This document shows, piece by piece, positions 55,173 to 64,000 of a stretch of 64,000 nt of DNA. The stretch lies in the NCBI RefSeq assembly GCF_019956555.1, contig NZ_JAHBDQ010000004.1, positions 124,001-188,000 of the forward strand, given 5' to 3'. How positions within the stretch are numbered: the stretch's first letter is position 1; each line of letters starts with the position of its first letter. A program made the translations under genes and the position numbers. The DNA comes from Pseudomonas sp. A-RE-19. Lineage in GTDB: Bacteria; Pseudomonadota; Gammaproteobacteria; Pseudomonadales; Pseudomonadaceae. Below the pieces are notes generated by a model. The model had not been told where the DNA came from, searched no databases, and saw only the letters and a list, made by a program, of their open reading frames with translations.

Positions 55173-55730
55173 TTATACGGCCATCAGGTCTTTTTCTTTC
55201 TGCGCCAAATTCGCGTCGATTTCAGCCACGTACTTTTTGGTCAGATCATCAATTTCGCCAGTAGCACGACGCTCTTCGTCTTCGCTGATTTCTTTTTCCT
55301 TGACCAGATCCTTGAGCTGGCTGTTCGCGTCACGACGAATGTTGCGCACTGCAACACGGGCATCTTCAGCGACATCGCGAGCCTGTTTGGTGAAGCCCTT
55401 GCGGGTTTCTTCGGTCAGGGCCGGCATGGAGATCAGCAGCAACTCACCGAGGTTGGTCGGGTTGAGGTTCAGACCCGCGCTACCGATGGCTTTGTCGACG
55501 GCACCCAGCATATTGCGCTCAAAGGCAACCACTTGCAGGGTACGGGCGTCTTTAACGGTGATGTTCGCCACTTGCTTGATCGGGGTGTCGGAACCGTAAT
55601 ACGGCACCATCACGCCTTCAAGAATGCTTGGGTGCGCCTGGCCCGTACGAATACGACCAAAGTTGTGCGCCAGCGACTCGACGGATTTTTTCATGCGCTC
55701 TTGAGCGTCTTTCTTGATTTCGTTGATCAT
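55173..55730 (-). CDS. frr: Ribosome recycling factor
   Basis: 185 residues, the standard length, with [20 protein letters not shown] and the conserved [10 protein letters not shown] near residue 30. It splits post-termination ribosomes with EF-G. It overlaps pyrH by 4 bases (ATGA). Confidence 0.98.
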   Translation of the reverse strand: MINEIKKDAQERMKKSVESLAHNFGRIRTGQAHPSILEGVMVPYYGSDTPIKQVANITVKDARTLQVVAFERNMLGAVDKAIGSAGLNLNPTNLGELLLISMPALTEETRKGFTKQARDVAEDARVAVRNIRRDANSQLKDLVKEKEISEDEERRATGEIDDLTKKYVAEIDANLAQKEKDLMAV

Positions 55731-56470
55731 TGTTGGCCTTCCTCGATCAGGGTCCCTTCAGCGCCGCCATGTACGATGTTCAGCAGGGCGCCGGGCTTGT
55801 TCATGTTAAATACGCGCAACGGCATCTTGTGGTCGCGGCACAGGCAAATAGCCGTCAAATCCATTACACCCAGCTTGCGATCCAGCACTTCATCATAAGT
55901 CAGATGATCGAACTTCTCGGCATGCGGGTCTTTGAATGGATCAGCCGTGTAAACGCCATCGACCTTGGTTGCCTTGAGCACGACGTCAGCGTCGATTTCG
56001 ATTGCACGCAAGCAGGCTGCCGAATCCGTGGTGAAGAACGGATTACCAGTACCGGCCGCAAAAATCACGACTTCCTTGGCGTTCAGGTGGCGCATGGCTT
56101 TGCGGCGATCGTAATGATCGGTCACGCCAACCATGGAAATGGCCGACATCACGATGGCCGAGATATTGGCACGTTCCAGCGCATCGCGCATCGCCAGGGC
56201 GTTCATCACAGTGGCCAGCATGCCCATGTGGTCGCCAGTCACCCGATCCATGCCCGCCGCGCTGAGCGCCGCGCCGCGGAACAGGTTGCCGCCACCGATC
56301 ACCAGACCGACCTGAACACCGATGCCGACCAGCTGGCCGACTTCCAGCGCCATGCGATCCAGAACTTTCGGATCGATCCCGAACTCTTCCGAGCCCATCA
56401 GGGCCTCGCCGCTAAGCTTGAGTAGAATGCGTTTATAGCGAGCCTGATAACCACTGCCCTGCTGAGCCAT
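55727..56470 (-). CDS. pyrH: Uridylate kinase
   Basis: 247 residues of the amino-acid-kinase fold: [39 protein letters not shown] and the acceptor-binding [20 protein letters not shown]. It phosphorylates UMP to UDP, upstream of the CTP made by PyrG. It lies 210 bases after tsf, past a terminator. Confidence 0.98.
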   Translation of the reverse strand: MAQQGSGYQARYKRILLKLSGEALMGSEEFGIDPKVLDRMALEVGQLVGIGVQVGLVIGGGNLFRGAALSAAGMDRVTGDHMGMLATVMNALAMRDALERANISAIVMSAISMVGVTDHYDRRKAMRHLNAKEVVIFAAGTGNPFFTTDSAACLRAIEIDADVVLKATKVDGVYTADPFKDPHAEKFDHLTYDEVLDRKLGVMDLTAICLCRDHKMPLRVFNMNKPGALLNIVHGGAEGTLIEEGQQ

Positions 56471-56624
56471 TGCGAATCTCTCCTGCGGCGTATTTTAAAA
56501 AATTCTTTGCGAGCTGTTTACAGCTGGCGTTCACTCTAGCTTGGCGCTGCTTCAGCGCCATCGGAACATGGCTTTGTAAGCCAGTTCCAAAAGGAAACCA
56601 ATTAAAATTGGCAACCCCATCTGA

Positions 56625-56657
56625 AAAGAGGCTGCGCGCGTGAGCGGGCAGCCTCTT
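56625..56657 (-). terminator. Terminator of rpsB-tsf
   Basis: GAAGAGGCTGC, a loop and GCAGCCTCTTTTC on the minus strand, 24 bases after the tsf stop. Confidence 0.8.
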
Positions 56658-56680
56658 CAGGGCGACAGTTAAAAACCGTC

Positions 56681-57544
56681 TTATTGCTTGGCGGCAGCCA
56701 GCTGGGCAGCAACTTCTTCAGCGAAGTTGTCGACCGGCTTCTCGATGCCTTCGCCTACTTTGAAGTAGGTGAAAGAAACGATTTCTGCACCGGCTTTCTT
56801 GGCCAGTTCGCCAACCTTGATTTCAGGGTTCTTGACGAACGCCTGCTCAACCAGGCTCGCTTCAGCCAGGAACTTGCTGATACGGCCTTTAACCATGTTT
56901 TCAACGATGTTTTCTGGCTTGCCGGCGATCTTGTCAGCGTTGAGGGTCAGGAACACGCCTTTCTCGCGCTCGACCGCTTCAGCGGAAACTTCCGATGGCA
57001 GCAGGAACTCAGGGTTGGTAGCCGCAACGTGCATAGCGATGTCTTTGGCCAGCTCAACGTTGCCGCCCTTGAGAACAACCGCAACACCGATCTTGTTGCC
57101 GTGCAGGTAACCACCAACAACATCACCTTCAACGCGAACCAGGCGACGGATATTGACGTTTTCGCCAACTTTGCCGACCAGAACCAGGCGATTTGCTTCT
57201 TGAGCTTCGATCAGCGGAGCAACATCAGTCAGTTTGTCAGCGAACGCTTTTTCAACGCTTGCAGCAACAAATGCCTTGAAGTCGTCCTGCAGAGCCAGGA
57301 AGTCGGTCTGCGAGTTCACTTCCAGCAGAACGGCAGATTTACCGTCTTCCTTCAGAGCGATAGCGCCTTCAGCAGCCACGTTGCCTGCTTTCTTGGCAGC
57401 CTTGATGGCGCCCGAAGCACGCATGTCATCAATGGCTTTTTCGATGTCGCCGCCGGCCTTGGTCAAGGCCTTTTTGCAATCCATCATGCCTTCGCCGGTA
57501 CGCTCGCGCAGTTCTTTGACCAACGCTGCAGTAATCTCTGCCAT
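56681..57544 (-). CDS. tsf: Elongation factor Ts
   Basis: 287 residues from MAEITAALVKELRERTGEGM at 57544; eleven codons upstream are open but not canonical. MDCKKALTKAGGDIEKAID and SQTDFLALQDDFKAFV (with the TDF motif that contacts EF-Tu) are intact. It exchanges GDP for GTP on EF-Tu. It forms a unit with rpsB, with an internal terminator-like hairpin between them. Confidence 0.98.
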   Translation of the reverse strand: MAEITAALVKELRERTGEGMMDCKKALTKAGGDIEKAIDDMRASGAIKAAKKAGNVAAEGAIALKEDGKSAVLLEVNSQTDFLALQDDFKAFVAASVEKAFADKLTDVAPLIEAQEANRLVLVGKVGENVNIRRLVRVEGDVVGGYLHGNKIGVAVVLKGGNVELAKDIAMHVAATNPEFLLPSEVSAEAVEREKGVFLTLNADKIAGKPENIVENMVKGRISKFLAEASLVEQAFVKNPEIKVGELAKKAGAEIVSFTYFKVGEGIEKPVDNFAEEVAAQLAAAKQ

Positions 57545-57681
57545 TTTCAAATTCCTCTTGGATAGGTTTTCAACCATTCCACCCGATCGAACGGGCGTTC
57601 AATTCTTCCCGAGCCACCCTTGTTAGCCGCTGCACGTTACAAATGCTGTAGCTGCGCTGCTCACAAATGGTTTTCGAGGTG

Positions 57682-57710
57682 GCAAAAAGGGGGCCAAGCC
57701 CCCTTTTTGC
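57682..57710. terminator. Hairpin between rpsB and tsf
   Basis: GCAAAAAGGGGGC-caa-GCCCCCTTTTTGC is a perfect 13-bp stem with built-in A and T runs. It can attenuate the transcript so that tsf is made at a different level from rpsB. Confidence 0.8.
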
Positions 57711-57737
57711 TTACTGAGTCAACGCCAGGGGCGTCAA

Positions 57738-58475
57738 TTACTCAGCTGCAGCTGCCGGAGCTTCTTCAACGAACTGCTCGGTGCCACCAGCAACGTGGTT
57801 GCGACCGCGGATAACAGCGTCAGCCATCGAACCCATGTACAGCTGGATAGCGCGGATTGCGTCATCGTTGCCTGGGATGATGTAGTCAACGCCTTCCGGG
57901 CTGCTGTTGGTATCGACTACGCCGATAACCGGGATGCCCAGCTTGTTGGCTTCGGTGATCGCGATGCGCTCGTGATCAACGTCGATAACGAACAGAGCGT
58001 CTGGCAGACCGCCCATGTCCTTGATACCACCCAGGGAACGATCCAGCTTCTCAAGATCGCGAGTGCGCATCAGCGCTTCTTTCTTGGTCAGCTTGGCGAA
58101 AGTACCGTCTTCGGCTTGTACTTCAAGGTCACGCAGACGCTTGATGGAAGCACGGATGGTTTTGAAGTTGGTCAGCATGCCACCCAACCAGCGGTGATCG
58201 ACGTACGGCGAACCGCAACGTGCTGCTTCTTCAGCAACGATCTTGCCAGCGGAACGCTTGGTGCCAACGAACAGAATCTTGTTTTTGCCCTGGGCCAGAC
58301 GCTCTACGAAAGTCAGAGCTTCGTTGAACATTGGCAGGGTTTTTTCAAGGTTGATGATGTGGATCTTGTTACGCGCGCCGAAAATGTACTTGCCCATTTT
58401 CGGGTTCCAGTAACGGGTCTGGTGACCGAAGTGCACACCGGCCTTCAGCATATCGCGCATGTTGACTTGGGACAT
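57738..58475 (-). CDS. rpsB: 30S ribosomal protein S2
   Basis: 245 residues: [40 protein letters not shown] and [20 protein letters not shown] are universal S2 motifs. TAAGGA lies 6 bases before the ATG. It is the first gene of the long minus-strand cluster and is preceded by a leader likely to be bound by S2. Confidence 0.98.
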   Translation of the reverse strand: MSQVNMRDMLKAGVHFGHQTRYWNPKMGKYIFGARNKIHIINLEKTLPMFNEALTFVERLAQGKNKILFVGTKRSAGKIVAEEAARCGSPYVDHRWLGGMLTNFKTIRASIKRLRDLEVQAEDGTFAKLTKKEALMRTRDLEKLDRSLGGIKDMGGLPDALFVIDVDHERIAITEANKLGIPVIGVVDTNSSPEGVDYIIPGNDDAIRAIQLYMGSMADAVIRGRNHVAGGTEQFVEEAPAAAAE

Positions 58476-58610
58476 GATAGTTCCTTAATAAGTCGGGTTT
58501 GGCCTCCACGTATCCCAATGACCAACCAGCAGCATCAGCTGAAGGCACCCAGGTCATCGTGTCGACACGTGTGTGGATTTAAGCTTTTCAGGGTATCCCC
58601 GGAAAGCGGC
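58476..58610 (-). promoter_or_regulatory. Probable rpsB leader (S2 autoregulation)
   Basis: The 135 bases before rpsB hold several complementary segments (for example GCTGATGCTGCTGG and TGGGATACGTGGAGG). A TATAAA -10 box lies at 58620-58615 with a weak TTTCGT 17 bases upstream. Gammaproteobacterial rpsB leaders are bound by S2; here this is inferred from place and look, not folded. Confidence 0.4.
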
Positions 58611-58848
58611 GCATTTTATATCACAAGGCAGGAAAAAACGAAACCCGGATTCTGAAAAGCCGGCGAATGCTTTTGGCCCCCACCTTGGAATCCTCCCAGA
58701 ATGCGCCATCCTATAGAGAGAAGCGATGCACAGAGGCTCAGATTTGCCCTGATCGTCTGGTAGAATCGCGTTTTTCAGGGCCGCGATGATTGTTCGCGCA
58801 ATGCCCATTTCGTTTTAGAAAGCGCCATTGAGCGCAAAGAGAGCCTGT
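58611..58848. promoter_or_regulatory. Divergent promoter region rpsB/map
   Basis: This gap holds the rpsB promoter facing left and the map promoter facing right. A TAGAAT-like -10 is visible near 58761 for map. No gene is seen. Confidence 0.4.
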
Positions 58849-59631
58849 ATGACCGTCACCCTCAAAACCCCAGAGGACATCGCAAAAATGCGGATCGCCG
58901 GCAAATTGGCCGCCGATGTGCTGGAAATGATTGCCGATTATGTCAAACCGGGTGTCACCACCGAAGAACTGGACCGCATCTGCCACGACTATATCGTCAA
59001 TGAGCAGAAAGCTATCCCTGCCCCGCTCAACTACAAGGGCTTCCCGAAGTCGATCTGCACTTCGATCAACCACGTGGTCTGCCACGGCATCCCGAACGAG
59101 AAACCGTTGAAGGATGGCGACACGCTGAACATCGACGTGACCGTGATCAAGGACGGCTACCACGGCGACACCAGCCGCATGTTCCATGTCGGCACCGTGC
59201 CAGTCTGGGCCGAGCGCCTGTCGCAAGTGACTCAGGAATGCATGTACAAGGCCATCGAACTGGTCAAACCCGGCTGCCGCCTGGGCGATATCGGTGAAGT
59301 GATCCAGAAGCACGCTGAAAAGAACGGCTTCTCGGTGGTTCGCGAGTTCTGCGGCCACGGCATCGGCAAGGTGTTCCACGAAGAACCGCAGATCCTGCAC
59401 TATGGCCGTGCCGGCACTGGCATGGAACTGAAAGCCGGCATGACGTTCACCATCGAGCCAATGATCAACCAAGGCAAGGCCGACACCAAGGTGTTGGGCG
59501 ACGGCTGGACCGCGATTACCAAGGACCGCAAGTTGTCGGCGCAATGGGAACACACCCTGCTGGTGACGGAAACCGGTTACGAGATCTTCACCCTGCGCAG
59601 CGACGACACTATCGCGCGCGTTTCGGCCTGA
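58849..59631 (+). CDS. map: Methionine aminopeptidase, type I
   Basis: 260 residues from [20 protein letters not shown] at 58849; an in-frame start seven codons earlier is less likely. The metal ligands lie in [40 protein letters not shown] and the C-terminal FTIEPMIN and QWEHTLLVT. It removes the initiator Met from new proteins. It is divergent from rpsB and upstream of glnD, as in other gammaproteobacteria. Confidence 0.98.
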   Translation: MTVTLKTPEDIAKMRIAGKLAADVLEMIADYVKPGVTTEELDRICHDYIVNEQKAIPAPLNYKGFPKSICTSINHVVCHGIPNEKPLKDGDTLNIDVTVIKDGYHGDTSRMFHVGTVPVWAERLSQVTQECMYKAIELVKPGCRLGDIGEVIQKHAEKNGFSVVREFCGHGIGKVFHEEPQILHYGRAGTGMELKAGMTFTIEPMINQGKADTKVLGDGWTAITKDRKLSAQWEHTLLVTETGYEIFTLRSDDTIARVSA

Positions 59632-59677
59632 TCTCACCCGCGCAGCTACCCAGCCTTATAGAAAGGAAAGCCAATCG

Positions 59678-62380
59678 ATGCCGCAGGTGGATCCCGAACT
59701 CTTCGACCGCGGCCAGTTCCAGGCTGAACTGGCCCTGAAGGCAAGCCCTATCGCTGCTTTCAAGAAGGCGATTCGTCAGGCCCGCGAGGTCCTCGACGAA
59801 CGGTTTCGCAGTGGCCGGGACATTCGCCGGCTGATCGAAGATCGCGCCTGGTTTATCGATAACATCCTGCAAAAGGCCTGGGAGCAGTTCAACTGGAGCG
59901 AAGACGCCGATATCGCGCTGGTGGCGGTCGGCGGCTACGGTCGCGGTGAGTTGCACCCCTATTCCGATATCGATTTGCTGATCCTGCTGGACAGCGCCGA
60001 TCACGAAATCTTTCGGGATTCCATCGAACGTTTTCTGACATTGCTATGGGACATCGGCCTGGAAGTCGGCCAGAGCGTTCGTTCGGTGGACGAATGCGCC
60101 GAAGAAGCCCGCGCAGACCTGACGGTGATCACCAACCTGATGGAAAGCCGCACCATTGCCGGCCCCGAGCGTCTGCGCCAGCGCATGCTGGACGTCACCA
60201 GCACCGAGCACATGTGGCCCAGCAAGGAGTTCTTCCTGGCCAAACGCGCCGAGCAGAAAGCCCGTCACCACAAGTACAACGACACCGAGTACAACCTGGA
60301 ACCCAACGTCAAAGGCTCGCCCGGCGGCTTGCGGGATATTCAGACGATTCTCTGGGTCGCCCGTCGCCAGTACGGCACCTTGAACCTGCGAGCCCTGGCG
60401 GGCGAAGGTTTTCTGGTGGAGAGCGAAAACGCCCTGCTGGCCTCATCCCAGGAATTTCTGTGGAAAGTGCGTTATGCGTTGCACATGCTCGCCGGTCGCT
60501 CTGAAGACCGCCTGCTGTTCGACCACCAGCGCTCCATCGCCGCGCTATTGGGGTTCAACGGCGATGACGCCAAGCACGCCATCGAAAACTTCATGCAGCA
60601 GTACTACCGGGTGGTCATGAGCATTGCCCAGCTCAGCGACTTGATCATCCAGCATTTCGAAGAAGTGATCCTCGCCCCCGAAGACCAGGCACCGCCGCAG
60701 CCGATCAACTCCCGATTCCAGTTGCATGACGGGTACATCGAAGCACGTAGTGACAACGTGTTCCGCCGCACGCCATTCGCCATGCTCGAAATCTTCGTGC
60801 TGATGGCCCAGCAGCCTGAGATCAAAGGCGTGCGCGCCGACACCATCCGTCTGCTGCGCGAAAACCGCCATTTGATCGATGACGATTTCCGCAACGATAT
60901 TCGTAATACCAGCCTGTTCATCGAGCTGTTCAAGTGCAAGATCGGCATCCACCGCAACCTGCGACGCATGAACCGTTACGGCATCCTTGGGCGCTATCTG
61001 CCTGAGTTCGGCTTTATCGTCGGACAGATGCAGCACGATCTGTTTCACATCTATACGGTCGACGCGCACACCCTGAACCTGATCAAGCATCTGCGTAAGT
61101 TGCAGTACACCCAGGTGTCGGAAAAATTCCCGCTGGCCAGCAAGCTCATGGCCAAACTGCCCAAGCCCGAGCTGATTTACCTGGCTGGCCTGTATCACGA
61201 CATCGGCAAGGGCCGGCATGGCGATCACTCGGAAATCGGCGCCGTGGATGCCGAAGCCTTTTGCCAACGCCACCAGCTGCCGATCTGGGACAGCCGCCTG
61301 ATTGTCTGGCTGGTGCAGAACCACCTGGTGATGTCGACCACGGCCCAGCGCAAGGACTTGTCCGATCCGCACGTGATCCACGATTTCGCACAGATTGTGG
61401 GCGATGAAACCCGCCTCGATTATCTCTACGTGCTGACTGTCGCCGACATCAACGCAACCAACCCGACGCTGTGGAATTCCTGGCGTGCGAGCCTGTTGCG
61501 CCAGCTCTACACCGAAACCAAGCGCGCCTTGCGTCGCGGCCTGGAAAACCCGGTGGATCGCGAAGAGCAGATCCGTCAGACCCAGAGCGCGGCGCTGGAC
61601 ATTCTGGTACGCGGCGGCAACGACCCGGACGACGTCGAGCAGCTGTGGGCGCAATTGGGCGATGACTACTTCCTGCGTCACACCGCCGGCGACGTGGCCT
61701 GGCACACTGACGCGATCCTGCAGCAGCCAGCCGACGGCGGCCCGCTGGTGCTGATCAAGGAAACCACCCAGCGCGAGTTCGAGGGCGGGACGCAGATCTT
61801 CATCTATGCACCGGACCAGCACGACTTCTTCGCCGTGACCGTGGCGGCGATGGACCAGCTCAACCTGAACATTCACGACGCCCGGGTCATTACCTCCAGC
61901 AGCCAGTTCACCCTCGACACCTATATCGTGCTCGACACCGATGGCGACTCGATCGGCGACAACCCGGCGCGGGTCAAGCAGATTCGCGAAGGCCTGACCG
62001 AAGCCCTGCGCAATCCGGACAACTACCCAACGATTATTCAGCGTCGAGTGCCGCGCCAGCTCAAGCATTTCGCGTTTGCGCCACAGGTGACGATCCACAA
62101 TGACGCCCAGCGTCCGGTGACCGTGCTGGAACTCAGCGCCCCTGACCGCCCTGGCCTGTTGGCGCGGATCGGCACGATCTTTCTCGAGTTCGACCTGTCG
62201 CTGCAAAACGCCAAGATCGCCACCCTGGGCGAGCGCGTGGAAGACGTGTTCTTCATCACCGACGCGAACAATCAGCCGCTGTCCGACCCGTTGCTGTGCA
62301 GCCGTTTGCAGGATGCGATCGTCAAACAGCTGAGCGTCAGCCAGGAACCCGATATCAAACAGTCACGACTCAGTATCTGA
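59678..62380 (+). CDS. glnD: Bifunctional uridylyltransferase/uridylyl-removing enzyme GlnD
   Basis: 900 residues. The nucleotidyltransferase motif [20 protein letters not shown] lies at about 84-103, the HD hydrolase motif [18 protein letters not shown] near 503-520, and two ACT domains end the protein (about 700-900), including [20 protein letters not shown]. It senses glutamine and adds or removes UMP on PII, the main nitrogen-status switch. A 553-codon antisense frame here is a shadow. Confidence 0.98.
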   Translation: MPQVDPELFDRGQFQAELALKASPIAAFKKAIRQAREVLDERFRSGRDIRRLIEDRAWFIDNILQKAWEQFNWSEDADIALVAVGGYGRGELHPYSDIDLLILLDSADHEIFRDSIERFLTLLWDIGLEVGQSVRSVDECAEEARADLTVITNLMESRTIAGPERLRQRMLDVTSTEHMWPSKEFFLAKRAEQKARHHKYNDTEYNLEPNVKGSPGGLRDIQTILWVARRQYGTLNLRALAGEGFLVESENALLASSQEFLWKVRYALHMLAGRSEDRLLFDHQRSIAALLGFNGDDAKHAIENFMQQYYRVVMSIAQLSDLIIQHFEEVILAPEDQAPPQPINSRFQLHDGYIEARSDNVFRRTPFAMLEIFVLMAQQPEIKGVRADTIRLLRENRHLIDDDFRNDIRNTSLFIELFKCKIGIHRNLRRMNRYGILGRYLPEFGFIVGQMQHDLFHIYTVDAHTLNLIKHLRKLQYTQVSEKFPLASKLMAKLPKPELIYLAGLYHDIGKGRHGDHSEIGAVDAEAFCQRHQLPIWDSRLIVWLVQNHLVMSTTAQRKDLSDPHVIHDFAQIVGDETRLDYLYVLTVADINATNPTLWNSWRASLLRQLYTETKRALRRGLENPVDREEQIRQTQSAALDILVRGGNDPDDVEQLWAQLGDDYFLRHTAGDVAWHTDAILQQPADGGPLVLIKETTQREFEGGTQIFIYAPDQHDFFAVTVAAMDQLNLNIHDARVITSSSQFTLDTYIVLDTDGDSIGDNPARVKQIREGLTEALRNPDNYPTIIQRRVPRQLKHFAFAPQVTIHNDAQRPVTVLELSAPDRPGLLARIGTIFLEFDLSLQNAKIATLGERVEDVFFITDANNQPLSDPLLCSRLQDAIVKQLSVSQEPDIKQSRLSI

Positions 62381-62412
62381 ATTAACAAATTTCCCCCTGT
62401 GGAAAAGCGCTT

Positions 62413-62519
62413 ATGGGGGAGCTGGCTTGCCTGCGATAGCATCACCTCGGTGTACCTGACATACCGAAGCGTCTGTATCGCGGGCAAGCCCGGCTCCCAC
62501 AGAGGCTCGCTCCCACATT
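62413..62519. repeat. REP pair plus REP fragment between glnD and dapC
   Basis: GGGGGAGCTGGCTTGCCTGC and an inverse GCGGGCAAGCCCGGCTCCCAC are a variant REP pair, followed by a partial GAGGCTCGCTCCCACATTG of the other REP class, so two REP types are mixed. Confidence 0.8.
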
Positions 62520-62532
62520 GAACGAGGCCCCC

Positions 62533-63732
62533 ATGAACAACGCTCTGACCCAGTTGCAGCCTTACCCGTTCGAAAAGCTCCGCGCCCTGCTCGGCAGCGT
62601 CACGCCAAACCCGGAAAAACGCGCTATTGCGCTGTCTATCGGCGAACCTAAGCACCGCTCGCCAGTATTTGTCGCCGAAGCGCTGGCAAGCAACCTGGAT
62701 CAGATGGCCGTATACCCGACCACCCTTGGCATCCCGGCCTTGCGTGAAGCCATTGCCGCCTGGTGCGAATGTCGCTTCAGCGTCCCGAACGGCTGGCTGG
62801 ACCCGGCGCGCAACGTGTTGCCGGTCAACGGCACCCGCGAAGCGCTGTTCGCCTTCACCCAGACCGTGGTCAATCGTGGCGAAGATGCACTGGTGGTCAG
62901 CCCGAACCCGTTTTATCAGATCTATGAAGGCGCAGCGTTCCTGGCCGGTGCCAAGCCGCACTACCTGCCATGCCTGGATGAAAATGGCTTCAACCCGGAT
63001 TTCGACGCCGTTTCGCCCGACATCTGGAAGCGCTGCCAGATCCTGTTCCTGTGCTCGCCAGGTAACCCGACCGGCGCGCTGATCCCGGTCGAAACCCTGA
63101 AAAAGCTGATCGCCCTGGCCGACGAATACGATTTCGTGATCGCCGCTGATGAGTGCTATAGCGAACTGTACTTCGACGAACAAACCCCACCGGCCGGCCT
63201 GCTCAGTGCCTGCGTCGAACTGGGCCGCAAGGATTTCAAACGCTGCGTGGTATTCCACAGTCTGTCCAAACGCTCGAACCTGCCGGGCCTGCGTTCCGGC
63301 TTTGTGGCCGGTGATGCCGACATTCTCAAAGGCTTTCTGCTGTATCGCACCTACCACGGCTGCGCGATGCCGGTTCAGACCCAGCTGGCCAGCGTTGCCG
63401 CCTGGAATGATGAAGTGCATGTACGCGCCAACCGTGCGCTGTATCGCGAGAAATACGATGCGGTACTCGAGATTCTCAGCCCGGTCATGGATGTGCAGCG
63501 CCCGGACGGTGGTTTCTATCTGTGGCCTCGTGTGAATGGCGATGACGCGGCGTTCTGCCGGGATCTGTTTGCCGAGGAACATGTGACTGTGGTGCCGGGC
63601 TCTTACCTGTCCCGTGAAGTGGATGGCGTCAACCCGGGCGCCGGTCGTGTGCGGATGGCGCTGGTTGCGCCGCTGGCGGAGTGCGTGGAAGCGGCTGAAC
63701 GAATTCGCGCCTTCATTACTCGCCACAAGTAA
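62533..63732 (+). CDS. dapC: Succinyldiaminopimelate aminotransferase DapC
   Basis: 399 residues from the ATG at 62533. It is a class I/II PLP aminotransferase: FLCSPGNPTGALIPVETLKK and the Schiff-base Lys in VFHSLSKRSNLPGLRSGFVA. The place after glnD matches dapC of other pseudomonads. It acts in lysine and diaminopimelate synthesis. A REP pair precedes it and a terminator follows. Confidence 0.93.
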   Translation: MNNALTQLQPYPFEKLRALLGSVTPNPEKRAIALSIGEPKHRSPVFVAEALASNLDQMAVYPTTLGIPALREAIAAWCECRFSVPNGWLDPARNVLPVNGTREALFAFTQTVVNRGEDALVVSPNPFYQIYEGAAFLAGAKPHYLPCLDENGFNPDFDAVSPDIWKRCQILFLCSPGNPTGALIPVETLKKLIALADEYDFVIAADECYSELYFDEQTPPAGLLSACVELGRKDFKRCVVFHSLSKRSNLPGLRSGFVAGDADILKGFLLYRTYHGCAMPVQTQLASVAAWNDEVHVRANRALYREKYDAVLEILSPVMDVQRPDGGFYLWPRVNGDDAAFCRDLFAEEHVTVVPGSYLSREVDGVNPGAGRVRMALVAPLAECVEAAERIRAFITRHK

Positions 63733-63742
63733 CCCCTGAGCG

Positions 63743-63774
63743 CCCGCGCCAGGCAATCTGGCGCGGGTACTTTT
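63743..63774 (+). terminator. Intrinsic terminator of dapC
   Basis: CCCGCGCCAG-gcaat-CTGGCGCGGG is a perfect 10-bp stem followed by TACTTTT. Confidence 0.85.
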
Positions 63775-63778
63775 GATC

Positions 63779-63812
63779 TCAAGTTACAACTCATATCAAG
63801 TTACAATTCATA
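63779..63812. repeat. Tandem 17-base repeat upstream of the last gene
   Basis: TCAAGTTACAACTCATA is followed directly by TCAAGTTACAATTCATA, with one difference, then an AT-rich TATAACTTTATACC. It lies about 107 bases before the partial gene and may be a regulator site. Confidence 0.7.
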
Positions 63813-63918
63813 TAACTTTATACCTCATCCGCCTGCTGACCAGACTTTAGTCTTGTTGCAGCGCAGCTGGCTGCGCCTGAATAAATCTTTACTCTAAACT
63901 TCATGGAAGAAGTCAACG

Positions 63919-64000
63919 ATGAACGAGCTCCAATACTGCAGGCTTATACAGTGGCCAGACGATCAAGCGGCTTATAACGCTGCCATTAACGAGAACCCTG
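63919..64000 (+). CDS. Unrecognised protein, N-terminal fragment (runs off window)
   Basis: 27 codons are visible, MNELQYCRLIQWPDDQAAYN then AAINENP, open to the window end. GGAAG lies 11 bases before the ATG. The short stretch is not enough for a family call; the pattern RLIQWPDD…AAINENP slightly recalls the starts of some matrixin- or astacin-like metalloproteases, but this is a guess. Confidence 0.5.
   Translation, partial: MNELQYCRLIQWPDDQAAYNAAINENP

Noticed and set aside
60545..62206. 553-codon minus-strand frame antisense to glnD
   Set aside because: It is a shadow of glnD with no family features or ribosome site.

Overview
The window is a stretch of a Pseudomonas chromosome, most likely from the P. 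fluorescens group. This rests on gene order: recX-recA-cinA, mutS-fdxA-rsmZ-rpoS-nlpD-pcm-surE-truD-ispF, fghA-adhC-LysR, and then ispD back to rpsB follow the order known from P. aeruginosa and P. fluorescens. Pseudomonas-type REP repeats (core GTGGGAGCGAGCCTGCTCGCGA) and an RsmZ-type GGA-rich sRNA support it. No assembly or database search was available; all calls are from reading the sequence.

Layout. 1-3055: the 3' part of a LOG-family gene, then recX, recA (with a LexA-type box) and the cinA C-terminal amidohydrolase on the minus strand. 3136-20348: an accessory block between cinA and mutS that reads as a complete R-type (contractile) tailocin related to the phage Mu tail module. From the mutS side it holds a self-cleaving S24 repressor, an operator/promoter region, a holin, and Mu gp37-gp48-like genes in Mu order (sheath, tube, frameshifted chaperone, tape measure, gpN, gpP, gpV/45, gp46, gpJ/47, gp48). 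Three tail-fibre cassettes with chaperones follow, then a GH19 endolysin and nested Rz/Rz1 spanins. No capsid, portal, terminase, integrase or replication gene is seen, so it should make a killing particle rather than a phage.

20538-32217: mutS and fdxA on plus; rsmZ with an upstream GacA box; rpoS, nlpD, pcm, surE, truD and ispF on minus; the formaldehyde-detoxification pair fghA-adhC with a divergent LysR regulator. 32317-58475: one long minus-strand housekeeping cluster (ispD, ftsB, eno, kdsA, pyrG, tilS, accA, dnaE, rnhB, lpxB, lpxA, fabZ, lpxD, skp, bamA, rseP, dxr, cdsA, uppS, frr, pyrH, tsf, rpsB) joining isoprenoid, lipid A, phospholipid, outer-membrane and translation functions. 58849-63732: map, glnD and dapC on plus. 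The window ends in an unrecognised partial gene.

How it fits together. The tailocin sits between two DNA-damage and repair loci. Its repressor carries the Ala-Gly cleavage site and Ser/Lys dyad of LexA/CI-type proteins, so RecA activated by damage should both derepress LexA targets and release the tailocin promoter. That promoter (TTGACT-N17-TATTCT) lies inside two ATGCAT-N2-ATGCAT palindromes. The most notable features are the three-fibre array with a chaperone remnant between cassettes, the operator architecture, the intrinsic terminators that split the tailocin operon, and the visible T TTT TTC frameshift site.
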